NCBI GenBank assembly: GCA_004194705.1
Contig: SADC01001180.1
Span: 152,669-216,668 of the forward strand
Source: Ditylenchus dipsaci
Lineage: Eukaryota; Nematoda; Chromadorea; Rhabditida; Anguinidae
Direction: 5' to 3'
Length of the DNA stretch: 64,000 bases
Shown here: positions 41,531 through 53,531 of the stretch, in pieces
How the letters are laid out: every line of letters starts with the position of its first letter
Numbering within the stretch: position 1 is the first letter of the stretch
Position numbers and translations under genes: made by a program
The notes under the pieces: generated by a model
Databases searched by the model: none
What the model was told of the DNA's origin: nothing
The model's input: the letters and a program-made list of their open reading frames with translations, nothing else

Positions 41531-42391
41531 TATATTCCGGTAGGGTCAATTTTTCCGATAGAAATTTCAAATTTTACTCATATATCCTAAATTTTCCGCC
41601 TAATGGATGACATTGCACACATTTTATTTATAATGATTTAATTGAATTGTCTTATTTGAAAAAAAACTCAACGAAAAGACTTTCCCATACCCGAAATTTT
41701 TTCGTGAATATGAAAATAATGTCGCAATTTTCAAGTTAAAAGTTATGACTCACAAGTGGTTTATTTTGACTAATTCGAGTTTTTTTCCACAATTCTGCAA
41801 CACCGTAAAAGATTTTTTTTTCAAGTTATTTCTTTCACGTTGGATAGCTGGTGCAATGAAATTTCGTCCGAAAATCAGTTCGCCCAACGTAAATTAGTCT
41901 AAAATTCAACTCGTTCAAAATGTAATTCGTACAAACGTGAGATCGAAAATTGCGATTTCCGAGTACATTTTAATTTTGATTTTGTAGCCCTAATTAAAAA
42001 CGGAAAGGAATCAATATCCGTTTTGGGCCAAAAAATCAGTGCCAGTGTGTTATTAAAAAAAAAGTTTTTCATGCTGATTCTTTTGGTGCCGGTCGTTTTC
42101 TCCTGACCGATGGAAAAAGTCGAGGAAAATGCAGTTTAAATTTTTAATAAATGACGTCATCACAGGACATTTTCTTCAAGTGTACACGGTGTGTCAGAAT
42201 TACGTTAGCGTTAAAAAAACTCGGGTAGCATAACACCGTAGCGTTCCGTTCCGGATTTTTGGATAGCAAGCTCCGGAAACGTCCCAATAAGGCCATTATA
42301 AACAAACCAAGACAAAACAACAAATCATAACCGCAAAAACGATGACAGAAAACGATGAAATGATCTTTATTATGAATCCCGGGGTATTTAT
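41531..42391. other. No gene recognised; dispersed repeat near MULE-2
   Basis: 42190-42385 (GTGTGTCAGAATTACGTT, GGGTAGCATAACACCGTAG, GCAAGCTCCGGAAACGTCC) is repeated at 59890-60040. 41850-41940 contains TTTCGTCC/TTCGCCC/TTCGTACAA words. Confidence 0.5.
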
Positions 42392-42703
42392 GGGTGAGAC
42401 CTAATTACCTTTTGTCATAATGCCAAATGATAAAACGCCAAACAAATTTTACCATTTGGCAAAATGCCAAATGAGAAAAATGCCAAATGGTAAAAATGCC
42501 AACGATAAAAATGCCAAACAGAATGTTTCCATATGGAAAAAATGCGTCATAATATTTTTACAAACGAGAAAAATGCGTGCAATTTTTCACAAACGAGCAA
42601 AATTCCCATGCAATGTTCCTAAAGCAGACTTTACCATTATCTGATACAGCGTTTTTGAGGTTAACTCACGTTTATTCAGCATCGAATTATCCAGTGACTT
42701 AAA

Positions 42704-44702
42704 ATGGTCAGCTTTGACAGCTTCGACGAGCTTTTCGACAGTGACAATGACGAATCAAGCACCGAAGAAGAAAGTTATGATGAAACGGATAATGAGCAAG
42801 AGCTAGATGAAGAAGAAATCCTCGAACTCGACGAGCCAGTAACCATTGCGGATCTAAGAGACAGGAAGCCAAAAAAGGTAGGCATATATATTAGGTATGT
42901 ATTGATTCCATCTTGAGACGTTTTGCATTAAGGTTGTTTATGATTCGGCTCTATTCACTCTAGAGGGGTTCTCGGCGGATCAAAAGGTACGCTTTGCTCA
43001 TTGTGATCACCGAGGAGGAAGAAAAAAAACAAAAGATGATGTTGTTGTCGCCTCTGGATCGAAGTTTCTACTGGGATAATCTCAAAGTTGCTGAAGATCC
43101 ACTCTCATGAAGTAGAGCCTGGAAGGTCAGCTACTACAAGCTGAAACTGGATCAAACAAAGCGCAGACAGAGACTTGACAAGGGTATGTTGCATTTCCTA
43201 TGGCTGACTCAGAGTTATTAAATTAAGGCCTCTGGAGAGATTGTGAGGAAAGTCTAAGAAACGTCGATGAAACCACGAAGATGCTGCTTCCGTCAAACTC
43301 TACTCAGCGAAGCCGCCTTACAATGCGCAAGGCGAAAAAACTGAATCTTCCTCCAGAACCAATTGATATGAATTTTGATCTTCCTGAGAGGCTACAATAT
43401 GCTAGGTTGGTTTTTGAATTATCTTGATTTTTGATTGCACTCTTATCGCGTTCATCGTTTAGGTACGGGAAGCCTGACCAGATCAAGATTTTACTAGCTG
43501 ATTCAAGACAAATGTATCCGGTGAAGTCTCGACAAGCGCATCATCATGTTCTATCATCCGGCAGTTGCTGAATTCATCCACTTGATTAAGCATGCTCACG
43601 TCGATGGAACTTTCTCCATCGTGCCCAATATTCGCCGACAGCATGGAGACAACAGCAGACGCCGAAACCTTCCTGAAAATCTCGAGGAAGCAGTTGAAGA
43701 GTTAATCAAGAACCTGGAGAGCAGCGACATCGTCGTGTAAGAAATCCGTTTATCAAAAAGTTTTCGCAGGTAGTGATGAAATGATAATTGTCTGGAATTA
43801 TAATTCACATTTGAACGGTTTTTCAGGTGTACGTGATATTAGGAGAAAGAAAAGGCACCATGAATCCAAGTTTGTCACACCTCTTCTTCACGTTCTCATG
43901 ATTCAAAGCGATTCTGCTGCTTATGAGAAAATGTGGGCGATGATCAGAGTTGTAAAATATTTTTACAGGTATCTGTTTTAAGCTATATTTCAGAAGCTAC
44001 CGAGTTTCAACCCAAATTCTCTCTCCGGCGACTACGAATTGGCAGCAATAAATGCGGTCTTAACTACTTACTCTTACAACAACATCCAGTTCTTTGGATG
44101 TGCCTTTCATTTCCGCTACAGTATGGATCAACAGGCTAACAAGAAGCGCGTCTCGAAATATTAAAAAGCCAGTTCCTTATGTCAAGGTAACAACTTTTTC
44201 TCACAACGTTAAAATGGCCAATTGAATTTTCTCTAAATAAGAACGCCTCATGTTTGCACTTGCGTATGTTCGCATTGATAAGGTGAAGAATATGCTAAGG
44301 TGGTCGCTGCATTAATCACTGACCGGAGCTGCTAGAATACAAGAAGTCATTCTTCAAAACATGGATAGGTAAGCATAGTTTTATTTTACCGATTTAATAA
44401 TATTTGTCTACTTTAGGGAATTCGACTTTGGAAAGCGACTCGCTACAAACATGAGTGGTGGAATCTCTTTGAAAGGATTAAGAGTGGGAACTCAACTACC
44501 AACAACTACTCAGAATCAGACAATGCGTGCCTATCCAAGCTTATGGGGGTCAAGAAGCCGGGTGTCTGGAGGTTCATGTTTGCGCCTAGAGGCTGTGTAT
44601 GATCACTATGAGGCAAGATATCACGAATTTCTGGCTCCACATGTGATTCGCAAGAAGTCTACATATGAGGAGACAAGGGCAAGAGTGACAGCAAACTGTT
44701 GA
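42704..44702 (+). pseudogene. MULE-2 transposase, frame-disrupted
   Basis: It begins with an acidic N-terminus (MVSFDSFDELFDSDNDESST...). Later pieces fit MULE proteins: LRNVDETTKMLLPSNSTQ (about 43256-43310), VDGTFSIVPNI (43600-43632, first catalytic Asp), KFVTPLLHVLMIQSDSAAYEK (about 43867-43930), SGDYELAAINAV...FFGCAFHFRY (about 44022-44121) and TNNYSESDN (about 44495-44523). These lie in different frames and are separated by stops; a frame change falls near 43540. Not functional as read. Confidence 0.75.
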
Positions 44703-44892
44703 CCGATTTGAAAATCTAACGGCAAAAGAGTACCTCTATGCGATAGTCAAAGCAACCACAACTTCTGGTTCTTGAAATTATGTTACTTCTTTGTTATCTG
44801 ATGCTATTGAGCGCTTTGTTTTTTATGGTGATAAATTATATGTAACAATCTAAGTATCTTTTTGTGTTTACTCAAGGAGAAGAACAAAGGAC

Positions 44893-45122
44893 AGTACCCC
44901 TAATAACCACCCAAAGAGTATTTTTTCTCTAAGCCAACTTTTTTCATTTTCACTTATTTCACACCTTTTGCACCGACAATACCAAGTTTATTTGTGTGCT
45001 TCGAGGCCAAAGATCAGCACACTCCACATTGCAATACATTAGGATGGAAAAAAATCAAAGGAACCGAAAAAAGTAGCTTAGAAAAAATACTCTTTGGAGG
45101 GGGTTATTTGGGAGTTTTCACA
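44893..45122. mobile_element. MITE related to 15720-15952, nested in MULE-2
   Basis: The ends ACCCCTAATAACCACCCAAA / GGGGGTTATTTGGGAGTTTT and the centre AGCACACTCCACATTGCAA match the 15.7-kb copy. No clean target duplication could be read. Confidence 0.65.
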
Positions 45123-45424
45123 AAAGAACGTGATACAACAGATATACAACATATTAGCCAGCAAGTTGCCGTGGAATTATTGATCATTCATTTCTTTAGT
45201 ATACTAGCTTTTTCTGACAGTTGGAACTTTATACGCGATAGGTAATCTAGCCATTCACTACTTTCGCATTTGCAAAGATCGCATGGGGCATTTTTCCCAT
45301 TGGCATTTTTATCGTTTGGCATTTTTACCATTTGCATTTTCTCATTTGGCATTTTGCCAATGTAAAATTTGTTTGGCGTTTTATCATTGGCATATGACAA
45401 AAAATTAGGTCCACCCGTATTTAT

Positions 45425-46285
45425 TCTCAGCCAAGCTTGTGTAATTCTGGCAATGTGAGATGCACCATCCTAAATTTAAAATTCAAAAGGCGCAATTTAA
45501 AATTTTTCAAATTTTGACCATCATCCACCCCCCCCCTCTGGTTCGAAATTTTTTTTCTCTTACAATAAAAAAAACACCATTACAAAGTTATACGGGTCGA
45601 CTTTTAGTAGGTCTTATGATGCTTATTTATCTTTTTTTATATCAAAATGCCATTCAGTTTAAAAGTTGTCTTTGCTGGAATTAGTTGATAATTTATGCAT
45701 ACATTTTAATTTAAACAATTTTTAATTTTTTTCCTATAAAAATCATATCAAAAAGAGACTCAAAATTTCTTAATGCTATTGTAGCAGATGTTCTGTTAGA
45801 AATCTGAGTTTTCTATCGCGTCATCAGCTTTGCGCCACACAACTTTCCTGTAAAAAATTGTGGCGATTCTGCAAGACTATGTAAAAACCCCACTTGTATT
45901 CATAATTTCAATACGTGCATGAGACGCCAGCTGATATCATTTCTACTTTGCGACCAACTAAATTCGCCTGATAAACAAGTGTTGACAACCAAACCCAACT
46001 CTATCAGCAAATATTTGTCAGTTATCACCTCGGAAATTCCTAATGGAAACATGTCCTTATTTTCCTTACCTTCAAATCAATTTACTGATAATTCATGACA
46101 AGCACTACTCTTCTACTGATTTTTTGACGATGTTCTCTGGCAATTCTACGTGCTATTTCGCCTGGTATCAAAACACTTATTTTAATATCAATCGCAGTTT
46201 TCGATATTTTGAAAACAATAATGATTCAGAAGATCCATCTACATTCAATTTTTCATAATTCTTTTTACCTGTAAGTTCGTGTGTG
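45425..46285. other. Stretch with a possible coding tail, otherwise no gene
   Basis: A plus-strand frame free of stops runs from about 45808 to 46098, ending in LCKNPTCIHNFNTCMRRQLI and then a polar tail to a TGA at 46096-46098; it could be the last exon of a receptor-like protein, but no start or partner exon was found. 46043-46258 is open in another frame. A CCACCCCCCCCCTC run lies near 45527. Confidence 0.3.
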
Positions 46286-46645
46286 TTAAAGGGGGAGGGC
46301 ATTTAGGTTTGAAAAAAGTCTTCCATGGCGCAGTGCGAAAGTGCTCGCGTTTTTTGCCAAAATGGTGTTTTTTGGTGTTGCAGTTCAAACCCACGTAGCG
46401 GCACACTATTTTTTTGCTTGTTTGGCCAGTTTAGAGGTAGTTAGAATTTTTTTGACGCCAGATTCGGAATCAGCGACCCAAATTACCTCTAAACTGGCCA
46501 AACAAACCAAAAAAAATATGTGCCCCTACGTGGGATTGAACCTGCAACACCAAAAAAACACCATTTCGGCCCAAAAAAACGCGAGCATTTACGCACTGCG
46601 CCATGGAAGCCACTTTTTCAGAACTTGAATGGTTTCCCCCTTTAA
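46286..46645. mobile_element. Foldback element with tRNA-like arms (copy 4)
   Basis: Left arm TTCCATGGCGCAGTGCGAAA...GTTGCAGTTCAAACCC; right arm GGGATTGAACCTGCAACACC...ACGCACTGCGCCATGGAA. Ends TTAAAGGGGGAGGGCATTTA / GGTTTCCCCCTTTAA. A GTTTTTTGGTGTTG stretch is duplicated in both arms. Confidence 0.7.
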
Positions 46646-47475
46646 AGAACCCTGTCTATTCTTTGTCGTGGTAAATTTCAAAAGTTTAAATGCGCGCGGG
46701 AACACAGGATTTTGTCAATAATGTTTCCGAATTGTTATTTTATTGCACATAAATTTTAACGTTATCTTCTATTGATATAAGACACACTGCGAAAGTGACA
46801 ATTGTGGATCAGTGGAAGTCGAATAAACGCCCTATCTGGTATTGTCAAGCAACGTTGGCTCAACTAGGAATGATTCTAAATTTTGAACAAATTTTCAAAT
46901 TTTTTCTAAAAAATAAACGAAAACAAAAACAATTCGAAAAATTATTGGCAAAAAGCGTGTGGTCTCGCTTGCATTAAAAATCTATGAAAATTGAAAATAC
47001 CGCATAAAGAAACTCTGGTATGCATGCTTTTTTCATGCATCCAGAGGCACTTCGAGTGATTTGTGTCTATGTGTGCGCATCTCTAACTCTCAAATCCGCT
47101 GCGCCTCTGAACGGGTCACGGACCCGCCACCGATGCTGCTATATAATAATAAAAGAGTTTTTGATTACTTTTACGCGAGAGTACTCGACCAAAATAATTC
47201 AATAATAATTCTTTTTTGAATTGACCTGTACCCTCCTTTCAAAAAATTCCATCGGCGACGGGCATGCTCCTTTAAATATTTTATTCATTTTTCATTTTCA
47301 GACAGTTAAACAATTGACTATCAGGGAAAATTTGTGGAACAGCAGTTGTCAGAAAAATCCACCTGGTCTGCTTAGTTTTCCATTTTTTGCAAAAACAAAG
47401 CAATATGAAATTGCGTTGTGGACCACAATGGAATAAAAAAAACGTGGGGAGGTGAGTGAACAAAAACAGTTCTTA
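46646..47475. other. No gene; inverted copy of the CACTCGAAAGTG hairpin repeat
   Basis: 46985-47115 is the 9310-9425 repeat in reverse (CTCTGGTATGCATGC...GCATCCAGAGGCACTTCGAG), ending CGCTGCGCCTCTG. The rest is A+T-rich without coding support. Confidence 0.6.
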
Positions 47476-48288
47476 TTAAAAGGGGAGCCATTTAGGTTGA
47501 AAAAGTGGCTTCTATGGCGCAGTGCGTAAGTGCTTGCGTTTTTCGGCCCAAAATGGTCTTTTTTTAATGTTGCAGGTTCAATCGGCTAGGATACATTTGG
47601 CAAAAACGAAACTTGGCAAACGTGGGTTTTGTCAAAACGAATCTTGGCAAAACGAAACTTGGCATAACGAAATTTGGCATAACGAAACTTAGCAAAACGA
47701 AACTTAGCAAAACGTAAGCTTGGCAAAAATCAGCTTGGGGGATCAAGGCAATTTTTTTTGGCATTTTTTACAAAAAAAAATTTTTTGTTGAAAAATGCTT
47801 AAAAACGTGTATATAAATGCTTTTCGAGACTTTTGGGAAAAAATTTTTTTGCTAAAACACAACAGGGGGGACCAAGTGATTTTTTGACAACTTTCGTTTG
47901 CCAAGTTTCGTTTTGCCGACTTTCGTTTGCCAAGTATCGTTTTGCCGACTTTCGTTTTTGCCAAGTTTCGTTTGGCCGACTTTCGTTTTTGCCAAGTTCG
48001 TTTTTGCCAAATGTATCCTAGCCGTTCAATGCACGTAGGGGCACACTATTTTTTGGCTTATTTGGCCAGTTTAGAGGCAATTAGACTTTTTTTGACGCCA
48101 GATGCGGGATCAGCGACCTAAATTACCTCTGAACTGGCCCATTAAGCCAAAAAAAATAGTGTGCCACTACGTGGGATTGAACCTGCAACACCAAAAAAAC
48201 ATCATTTTGGGCCAAAAAACGCGAACATTTACGCACTGCGCCATGGAAGCCACTTTTCAAACCTAAATGGCTCCCCCCCCCCCTTTAA
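47476..48288. mobile_element. Foldback element with tRNA-like arms (copy 5), interrupted
   Basis: Left arm TCTATGGCGCAGTGCGTAAG...TGCAGGTTCAAT; right arm GGGATTGAACCTGC...ACGCACTGCGCCATGG. The left B-box is split by the MITE at 47584-48023. Confidence 0.75.
47584..48023. mobile_element. MITE with TTGGCAAAACGAAAC word arms inside the foldback element
   Basis: The ends GGCTAGGATACATTTGGC / GCCAAATGTATCCTAGCC are flanked by GTTCAAT (47576-47582; 48024-48030). Arms are about seven near-tandem CTTGGCAAAACGAAA units each, and the core is the GGGGGACCAAGGC-type motif (47729-47752; 47861-47880). Confidence 0.8.
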
Positions 48289-48484
48289 AACGTGAGGACA
48301 TTATCTTTTTAGGTCCGTTGACATTGCAAAAGAGATGCAACCATATAGAGCAGAGGAATTAGTCAGCTGGTATATTGTAATTTAACCAACACGCGATGTT
48401 TGCATGCTGATTTGGCTTACTGCGATGAAACTTTCTAACAAAATTTTGTATAAGGCGTTCAAAATAACGAAATTATAGCTTACA

Positions 48485-48897
48485 CGGAAAGGCACTAATT
48501 ACTGAAAAAAAGCCCTTAATTCGCTGAAAAATGCCCGCTAATCAGAAATTAATTTTTGTTTTCTTAATTTTTGCGTTTATTTCACAAATGTTTCCAGCGA
48601 TCGTGTAGCGCAGATCTCAGCTTTCTAACAAGCCATCAAACTCTATTGAATAATTACAGACACGTAGAGATTCAGGGGCTCGAATGAAGTAACTTTTGTT
48701 TTTCTTTAATTTTTACAAACTTGGAAATTTCTATATTTGCCAAATCATTCAGTGGAAATTAATAACTGGTTAGGAAGCTCAGATTTATGGCTTAACGATA
48801 GTTAAACAAATTTGAAAAAAGGTAAACATTCAGAAAAATATTTCATTTAAAATTAGGGTGCATTTTTCGGCGAATTAGGGGCAAAATTAAATATTAC
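48485..48897. mobile_element. Second copy of MITE-1
   Basis: CACTAATTACTGAAAAA...TTCGCTGAAAAATGCCCGC at the left and GCATTTTTCGGCGAATTAGG..CAAAATTAAATATTACCC at the right match MITE-1, as does the core CAGATCTCAGCTTTCTAAC. The outer left bases have diverged. Confidence 0.7.
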
Positions 48898-49489
48898 CCT
48901 AATTAATATATGTATTGATGATATAAGTAATCAATCCGTCCGAGCCGATTTTAGATTGAAACCCAGCCCGAAATTTTCTCAAAACACTAACTTAAACCAA
49001 AACTAAACCAAAAAAAGACCCAAAACTTTTTGTATTGAAAATTATTTGAAAGTAATCTAAAATTTCTGAAAAAATCACCGCAAATTTAAAAAAAATGGCC
49101 GTGAGTTAGGAATACTCCGAATTTTTGTGTGATTTTCAAAACTTTTTGCATTAACCAGTGGTCCAATATTTAAGCTCTCTTACAAGCTCTCTCTTGAGCT
49201 CTCTCAGCTCTTCTCTAAGCTCTCTCTTGAGCTATCAAGCCTTATAAATGAAGATTTATATACTTGAAGGAAGTAACTGGCCCTATCCCAGTATACGGGC
49301 CACATTTTGCCTTGGTCCCCTGTTAATTTTAATCAGTTTTGCCTTGGTACCCCCTGTTATTTTTTTACATTTTTACTAGCTTTGATTTTTACAGTTTTCT
49401 GCAATTCAATGGCTCGCACCAAAAAAAGTAAAAAGTAAGCACCAAAAAAAAAGTTCGGACCCCTAAATTTCTATATTTGATAGCTTGTT
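48898..49489. other. No gene; short repeats
   Basis: 49168-49235 repeats AGCTCTCTCTTGAGCT words. 49309-49365 contains two GCCTTGGTCCCC/GCCTTGGTACCCCCTG motifs. Confidence 0.5.
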
Positions 49490-50048
49490 AGATAGGACAA
49501 AGCCTTTTTCTGATGCAAAAAATGTTTTTAAGGCAAATCGGCTTTTTTATTGCAAAAAATAGTTTCGCAGCGAAATTTGCAGTAAAAAAACTTTTCGCAC
49601 AGAAAAAGCTTTGGACGAAACGTAAAAATGCCACGTTCTGGAGAAAAAGTGCCACGTTTTTGTGAAAAACTGCCACGCTTTGTGAAAAAGTGCCACGTTT
49701 TTTGTGAAAATCTGCCACGTTTTATGAAAAGTGCCACGTTTTTGTGAAAATCTGCCACGTTTTCTGACAATAAGGTTTCTTAGATGAATCAATGATTTAC
49801 ACCTGAAATTTTGAAGATTACCATTTGCTTGCTATTGATATGTCTTTGGGAACAAAGCGACCAATAAAACCAGGCCTATCTGTGCAAAGCTAGGCAAATT
49901 TGAAAAAAAACGTGGCACTTTTTCACCAAAACGTGGCACTTTTCGCCTTCTTGACTAGAATCGAAAAAACGTGGCACTTTTCACTAAAACGTGGCACTTT
50001 TTCTCCAGAACGTGGCATATTTCCGTTTTATCCAAAAAGCTTTATCCG
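49490..50048. mobile_element. Palindromic element with AGTGCCACGTTTT word arms
   Basis: Seven GTGCCACGTTTTTGTGAAAA-like units (49628-49760) are mirrored by AAAACGTGGCACTTTTTC units (49908-50020). The ends AAAGCTTTGGACGAAACG / TTTATCCAAAAAGCTTTATC pair loosely. At its right border lies GAAAGCTGAGATCCTGGGCT (50054-50073). Confidence 0.7.
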
Positions 50049-50374
50049 ATAAGAAAGCTGAGATCCTGGGCTGCACTATATAATGCGAAAAAATTCCACA
50101 AAAATTAAAAAATCAGTCCAAGATTTCAAATTTGCTGTCATTTTTCAGAAATTCGAAGTCAAAATTTAATACCAGATCTTGAATTTAGCAATTTTCTGAG
50201 CTGCACGATGCAGATGGAGATCAATCTCATCATTTTTTCGTCAAGTTTACGTGGATGACCGTTGGTTTAGCGTTGCAGAAACCTGTCGATCGGTCAAACT
50301 TCATTCAATTTCTTACATCTTCTTTTCAGAAATTAAAACAGGTTGCTTAAGTTCACTACCGGTGTTCGAAAAGT

Positions 50375-50862
50375 TCCCGGCTGTTTTTTAAAGGAGGGTG
50401 AAAGCTGTTAAGGAGATAGTCTCGACATGAAATAATTATACCAAGTTTTTCATTTTCAAATGTGATCATTGAGCCATATTTTGTCGACAACCCGATTTCG
50501 TGATCTCAGATAAACTTGCGCAGAATTCAAAGTTGGGTTAGCATCATCGATATCAGAAATTCTAAATTCTTTCGAAAAAATGCCCTGAAAATCGATATGG
50601 AAACAGAGAAAAAACCATCGAAAAAACGATGATTAGTCTTCTATTGCATTTCAATTTTCAAGACATTTTTTGAAGGAATTTAGAAATTCTGGTATTGATG
50701 ATGCTAACCTAACTTTTCATTCTGCACAAGCTTATCTGAGATTACGAAATCGGGTTGTCGACAAAACATGGCTTAATAACCACATTTAATAAACAAAAAA
50801 CTTGGATAAATCCTTTCGTGTCGGACTAACTCCTTAACAGCTTTCACCCTCCTTTAAACAGT
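50375..50862. mobile_element. Palindromic MITE
   Basis: TTTAAAGGAGGGTGAAAGCT / AGCTTTCACCCTCCTTTAAA are perfect inverse ends. Inner arms TTGTCGACAACCCGATTTCG / CGAAATCGGGTTGTCGACAA are also perfect. Confidence 0.8.
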
Positions 50863-50898
50863 TGGTTAGCATTAATTTTTTTTAATTATCTCAATATA

Positions 50899-51259
50899 CA
50901 GGGTGGTCCAAGAAATTTGAACACTTTTAAACCGTCATAATTTTTTTTCTAGGTCGAATTTCAAAATTCTGTGAACGCAGATCGACTCAGTTTTTTATGA
51001 CAATTTTTTGGTATATAATGTCAAAAACGCGATTTTTGCTTGGTCCCCCCTGTGGTTTCGGTCCCACTTATCCAAAGGCCATCTACAGATCAGAGCCTTA
51101 ACCACACGGGGACCAAGCTAAAATTGTGTTTTTGACATTATATACCACAAAAATTGTCATAAAAAAACTGAATCGATCTGCGTTTACAAAAATTTTGAAT
51201 TCGACCTAGAAAAAAAGTTATGACGGTTTAAAAGTGTTCAAATTTCTTGGACCACCCTG
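50899..51259. mobile_element. Mariner/Tc-like palindromic MITE
   Basis: CAGGGTGGTCCAAGAAATTT / AAATTTCTTGGACCACCCTG are perfect inverse ends flanked by TA (50897-50898; 51260-51261). Inner arms cover TATATAATGTCAAAAACGCG and a GCTTGGTCCCCC motif pair. Relatives sit in intron 4 of both tandem gene copies. Confidence 0.85.
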
Positions 51260-51599
51260 TATATTCAGTACATTGTGTTACCCTGGATCTTTTTTTTTCA
51301 ATTTGTATATGAAAGTTAGCAGGATTATTATAGAAAAGTCACCATTTGGCCCGAAACACTTGTGAGATCATTTGAGAATTAAACAAGCATTTTCATCACT
51401 TTAGTGATAAAAAGATAAATTCAGGGTCTGGAATTTTGCAAAAGCTACAATGCCAGGGTATCGGAATGTACTTTAAAAAAAAGATTTCTACTTTTTTAGG
51501 ACCCAAAGTATTTTGTTTTCAAAGTTCTACGTCAAAATCTTTTTTGCGGTGCTAATTGATAAAAGTTAGATAAAATAACATTTTTTGACGAAAAATGAA

Positions 51600-52080
51600 C
51601 AAATTTTACTTTTTGGCCAGATGTCTGGCCAACCGGCGCAGGGCGCCATGCGCCCAACGTCTGCGCTGGCGCCTATTTTTTCACAAGCCCGGCGCCCTTG
51701 CGTATTTTACAGCTGGCATCCGCGCCCGAGATTTTTGGAAAGGCGCCAACTTTGTCACATTACTTACTTACCTACCAATGTTCTTTTTTTCAAAATTTTT
51801 GAAAAATGTTTTAAAAATATTCTTAAAATTTTTTCAATTTTTTGTGAATTTTTTTGAATTTTTATCTTAATTGAGTATTATTTAGATAAAATAATACATT
51901 TTTTCATTATAAAACTCAATTTACATACAAAACAACGGCGTTCTTATTATGGCATGGCGCCCGATGCCGGAATTTCAAAATAGCCTGGCGCTGGCGGTGG
52001 CGCCATAATTTCACCCTTGCGGCCCGGTGGGTCGCTTGCAAAATTTCGAAAAGCCCGGCGCTTCATTTTCCGAAACGTGC
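51600..52080. repeat. GC-rich GGCGCC word clusters
   Basis: Two clusters of GGCGCCAACG/CTGGCGCC words (51620-51755; 51950-52070) flank an A+T-rich middle. The right one ends GCCATAATTTCACCCTTG, hAT-like. Borders not resolved. Confidence 0.5.
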
Positions 52081-52212
52081 AAATATGGCTGTAACACAGT
52101 TCAAGAGTTACATCATCCGTGTAACAGAATTTTTTTTGAAAATTTGAGTGATGAGATGTACTTACTGCAGAAAATCAATTTTACTAAAAATGGCCAGAAT
52201 CCAAGTTTTTAA

Positions 52213-52555
52213 TGGCTCATTTATAAACGTTGTCGTTGGAATATTTTTTTATAAAACGCCTTTTTTTCGACAACGAAGATGACAACGACAACGACGACGC
52301 CAAGGACAACAAAATTTTCATTCAAAATTGGACAAATTTCGCATTCTCAGACGAGATTTCAAGGGAAACGTGTGGAGAATCAAGTTAACGACTTAAAATG
52401 CAAAATTTGTCTAATTTGGAAGGAAAATTTTCGTTGTGCTTGGCGTTTTCATTGGATTTTTTATAAATAGGTCGTCGTTGTCGTCGTCGTTGGCGTAAAA
52501 GTGCCTTTATAAAACATTTTTTCCAACGTCAACGACAACGTTTATAAATGAGCCA
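52213..52555. mobile_element. PIF/Harbinger-like MITE with ACAACGACGAC words
   Basis: TGGCTCATTTATAAACGTTG / CAACGTTTATAAATGAGCCA are perfect inverse ends flanked by TAA (52210-52212; 52556-52558). Arms repeat GACAACGACAACGACGACG and its inverse. Confidence 0.85.
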
Positions 52556-52692
52556 TAAGAATTTTTCGATTTTTAGTCATTTTTATGGAAATTGATTTTT
52601 TTAAGATTTAATCTGAACGCTCAAAAGTAAAAAAAAAAAAGCAGAATGAGTTTTTCAGCTCTTGAGCTGCGCTACAACATGTCGATAAGACG

Positions 52693-52844
52693 GCTACCAG
52701 ACAATTTCCAATATTTTTGGAAAATGTCGCACGACATTTTCCAATATTTTTGGGTCGATTCGGTCGTTTCGCCCGAATTTACCGAAAAAAATTTGGAAAA
52801 TGTCGGGCGACATTTTCCAAAAATATTGGAAATTGTCTGGTAGC
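52693..52844. mobile_element. Small palindromic MITE with a 10-bp target duplication
   Basis: GCTACCAGACAATTTCCAAT / ATTGGAAATTGTCTGGTAGC are perfect inverse ends. CGATAAGACG flanks both sides (52683-52692; 52845-52854), a length typical of Mutator-type insertion. GGAAAATGTCGNNCGACATTTTCC repeats inside. Confidence 0.85.
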
Positions 52845-52858
52845 CGATAAGACGATAT

Positions 52859-53531
52859 CAAAACGGCTAATAACTAATAAAGTATTTGATCATTTAAAGT
52901 GACCAAAATATTTGAAGCCAAATGTTGACTTTTCTCGAATAATCCTGCTCAGTTTTAAATCCAATTTGAAAGAGGAGATCGACGACCACAAAATGGTGTA
53001 ATGCAAATAATTGAAAAAAAAAATTAATGCCTATTCAACAGCTTTAAAAACAGCAAATATTTTTTACGCCCGGTTTTTGCTAAAAACATTATTTTTTAGT
53101 GGGCAATCGATTCTTTATCGTGCGTAGTGACATCAGAAACGTCAAGCGAAAGAAAAACTCGTAGACATTCTCCACCTCAACCTCTTGAACAACAATTGAT
53201 TATTATGCATCAAAAAGAAACACTTCGACAGAAGCCTAGTTCAAGTCACTGAAATACATGGTTAAAATAGACATAGGCAGAGCAAGTTTGTTCATCGAAA
53301 GATGGAACACTAACAGTAAACGCAAACCGTACTTGAGCAACTAAAAATAGGCGCTACTTCGATATACCTTATTTCAACTCCAAGCACCCTGCGCCCCTGA
53401 TGGGATTTTGATTATTATTGAGCAATGTAATAAATAATGGCTCAAATGATTAAATCTCCCGTCAAATTTCTAAAAATTCTCCTTCTCAGTGTATACTTTT
53501 CAAATTTTTTCATTTTTTTGCATTAGCATGT
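52859..53531. other. No gene recognised
   Basis: A+T-rich sequence; CAAGCACCCTGCGCCCCTGA (53381-53400) resembles the edge of the CACTCGAAAGTG repeat family. No open frame with features. Confidence 0.4.

Larger units (their letters stand above)
42392..45416 (+). mobile_element. MULE-2, decayed Mutator-like element
   Basis: The ends GGGTGAGACCTAATT / AATTAGGTCCACCC are flanked by the 8-bp duplication GTATTTAT (42384-42391; 45417-45424). Arms are arrays of AAATGCCAAATGGTAAAA words (42418-42530; 45288-45400). It holds a degenerate transposase gene and a nested MITE near its right end. Confidence 0.85.

Noticed and set aside
49628..50020. GTGCCACGTTTT repeats as possible regulatory sites (CACGTT boxes)
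   Set aside because: They occur only as mirrored arms of one palindromic element, so they are better explained as element structure.
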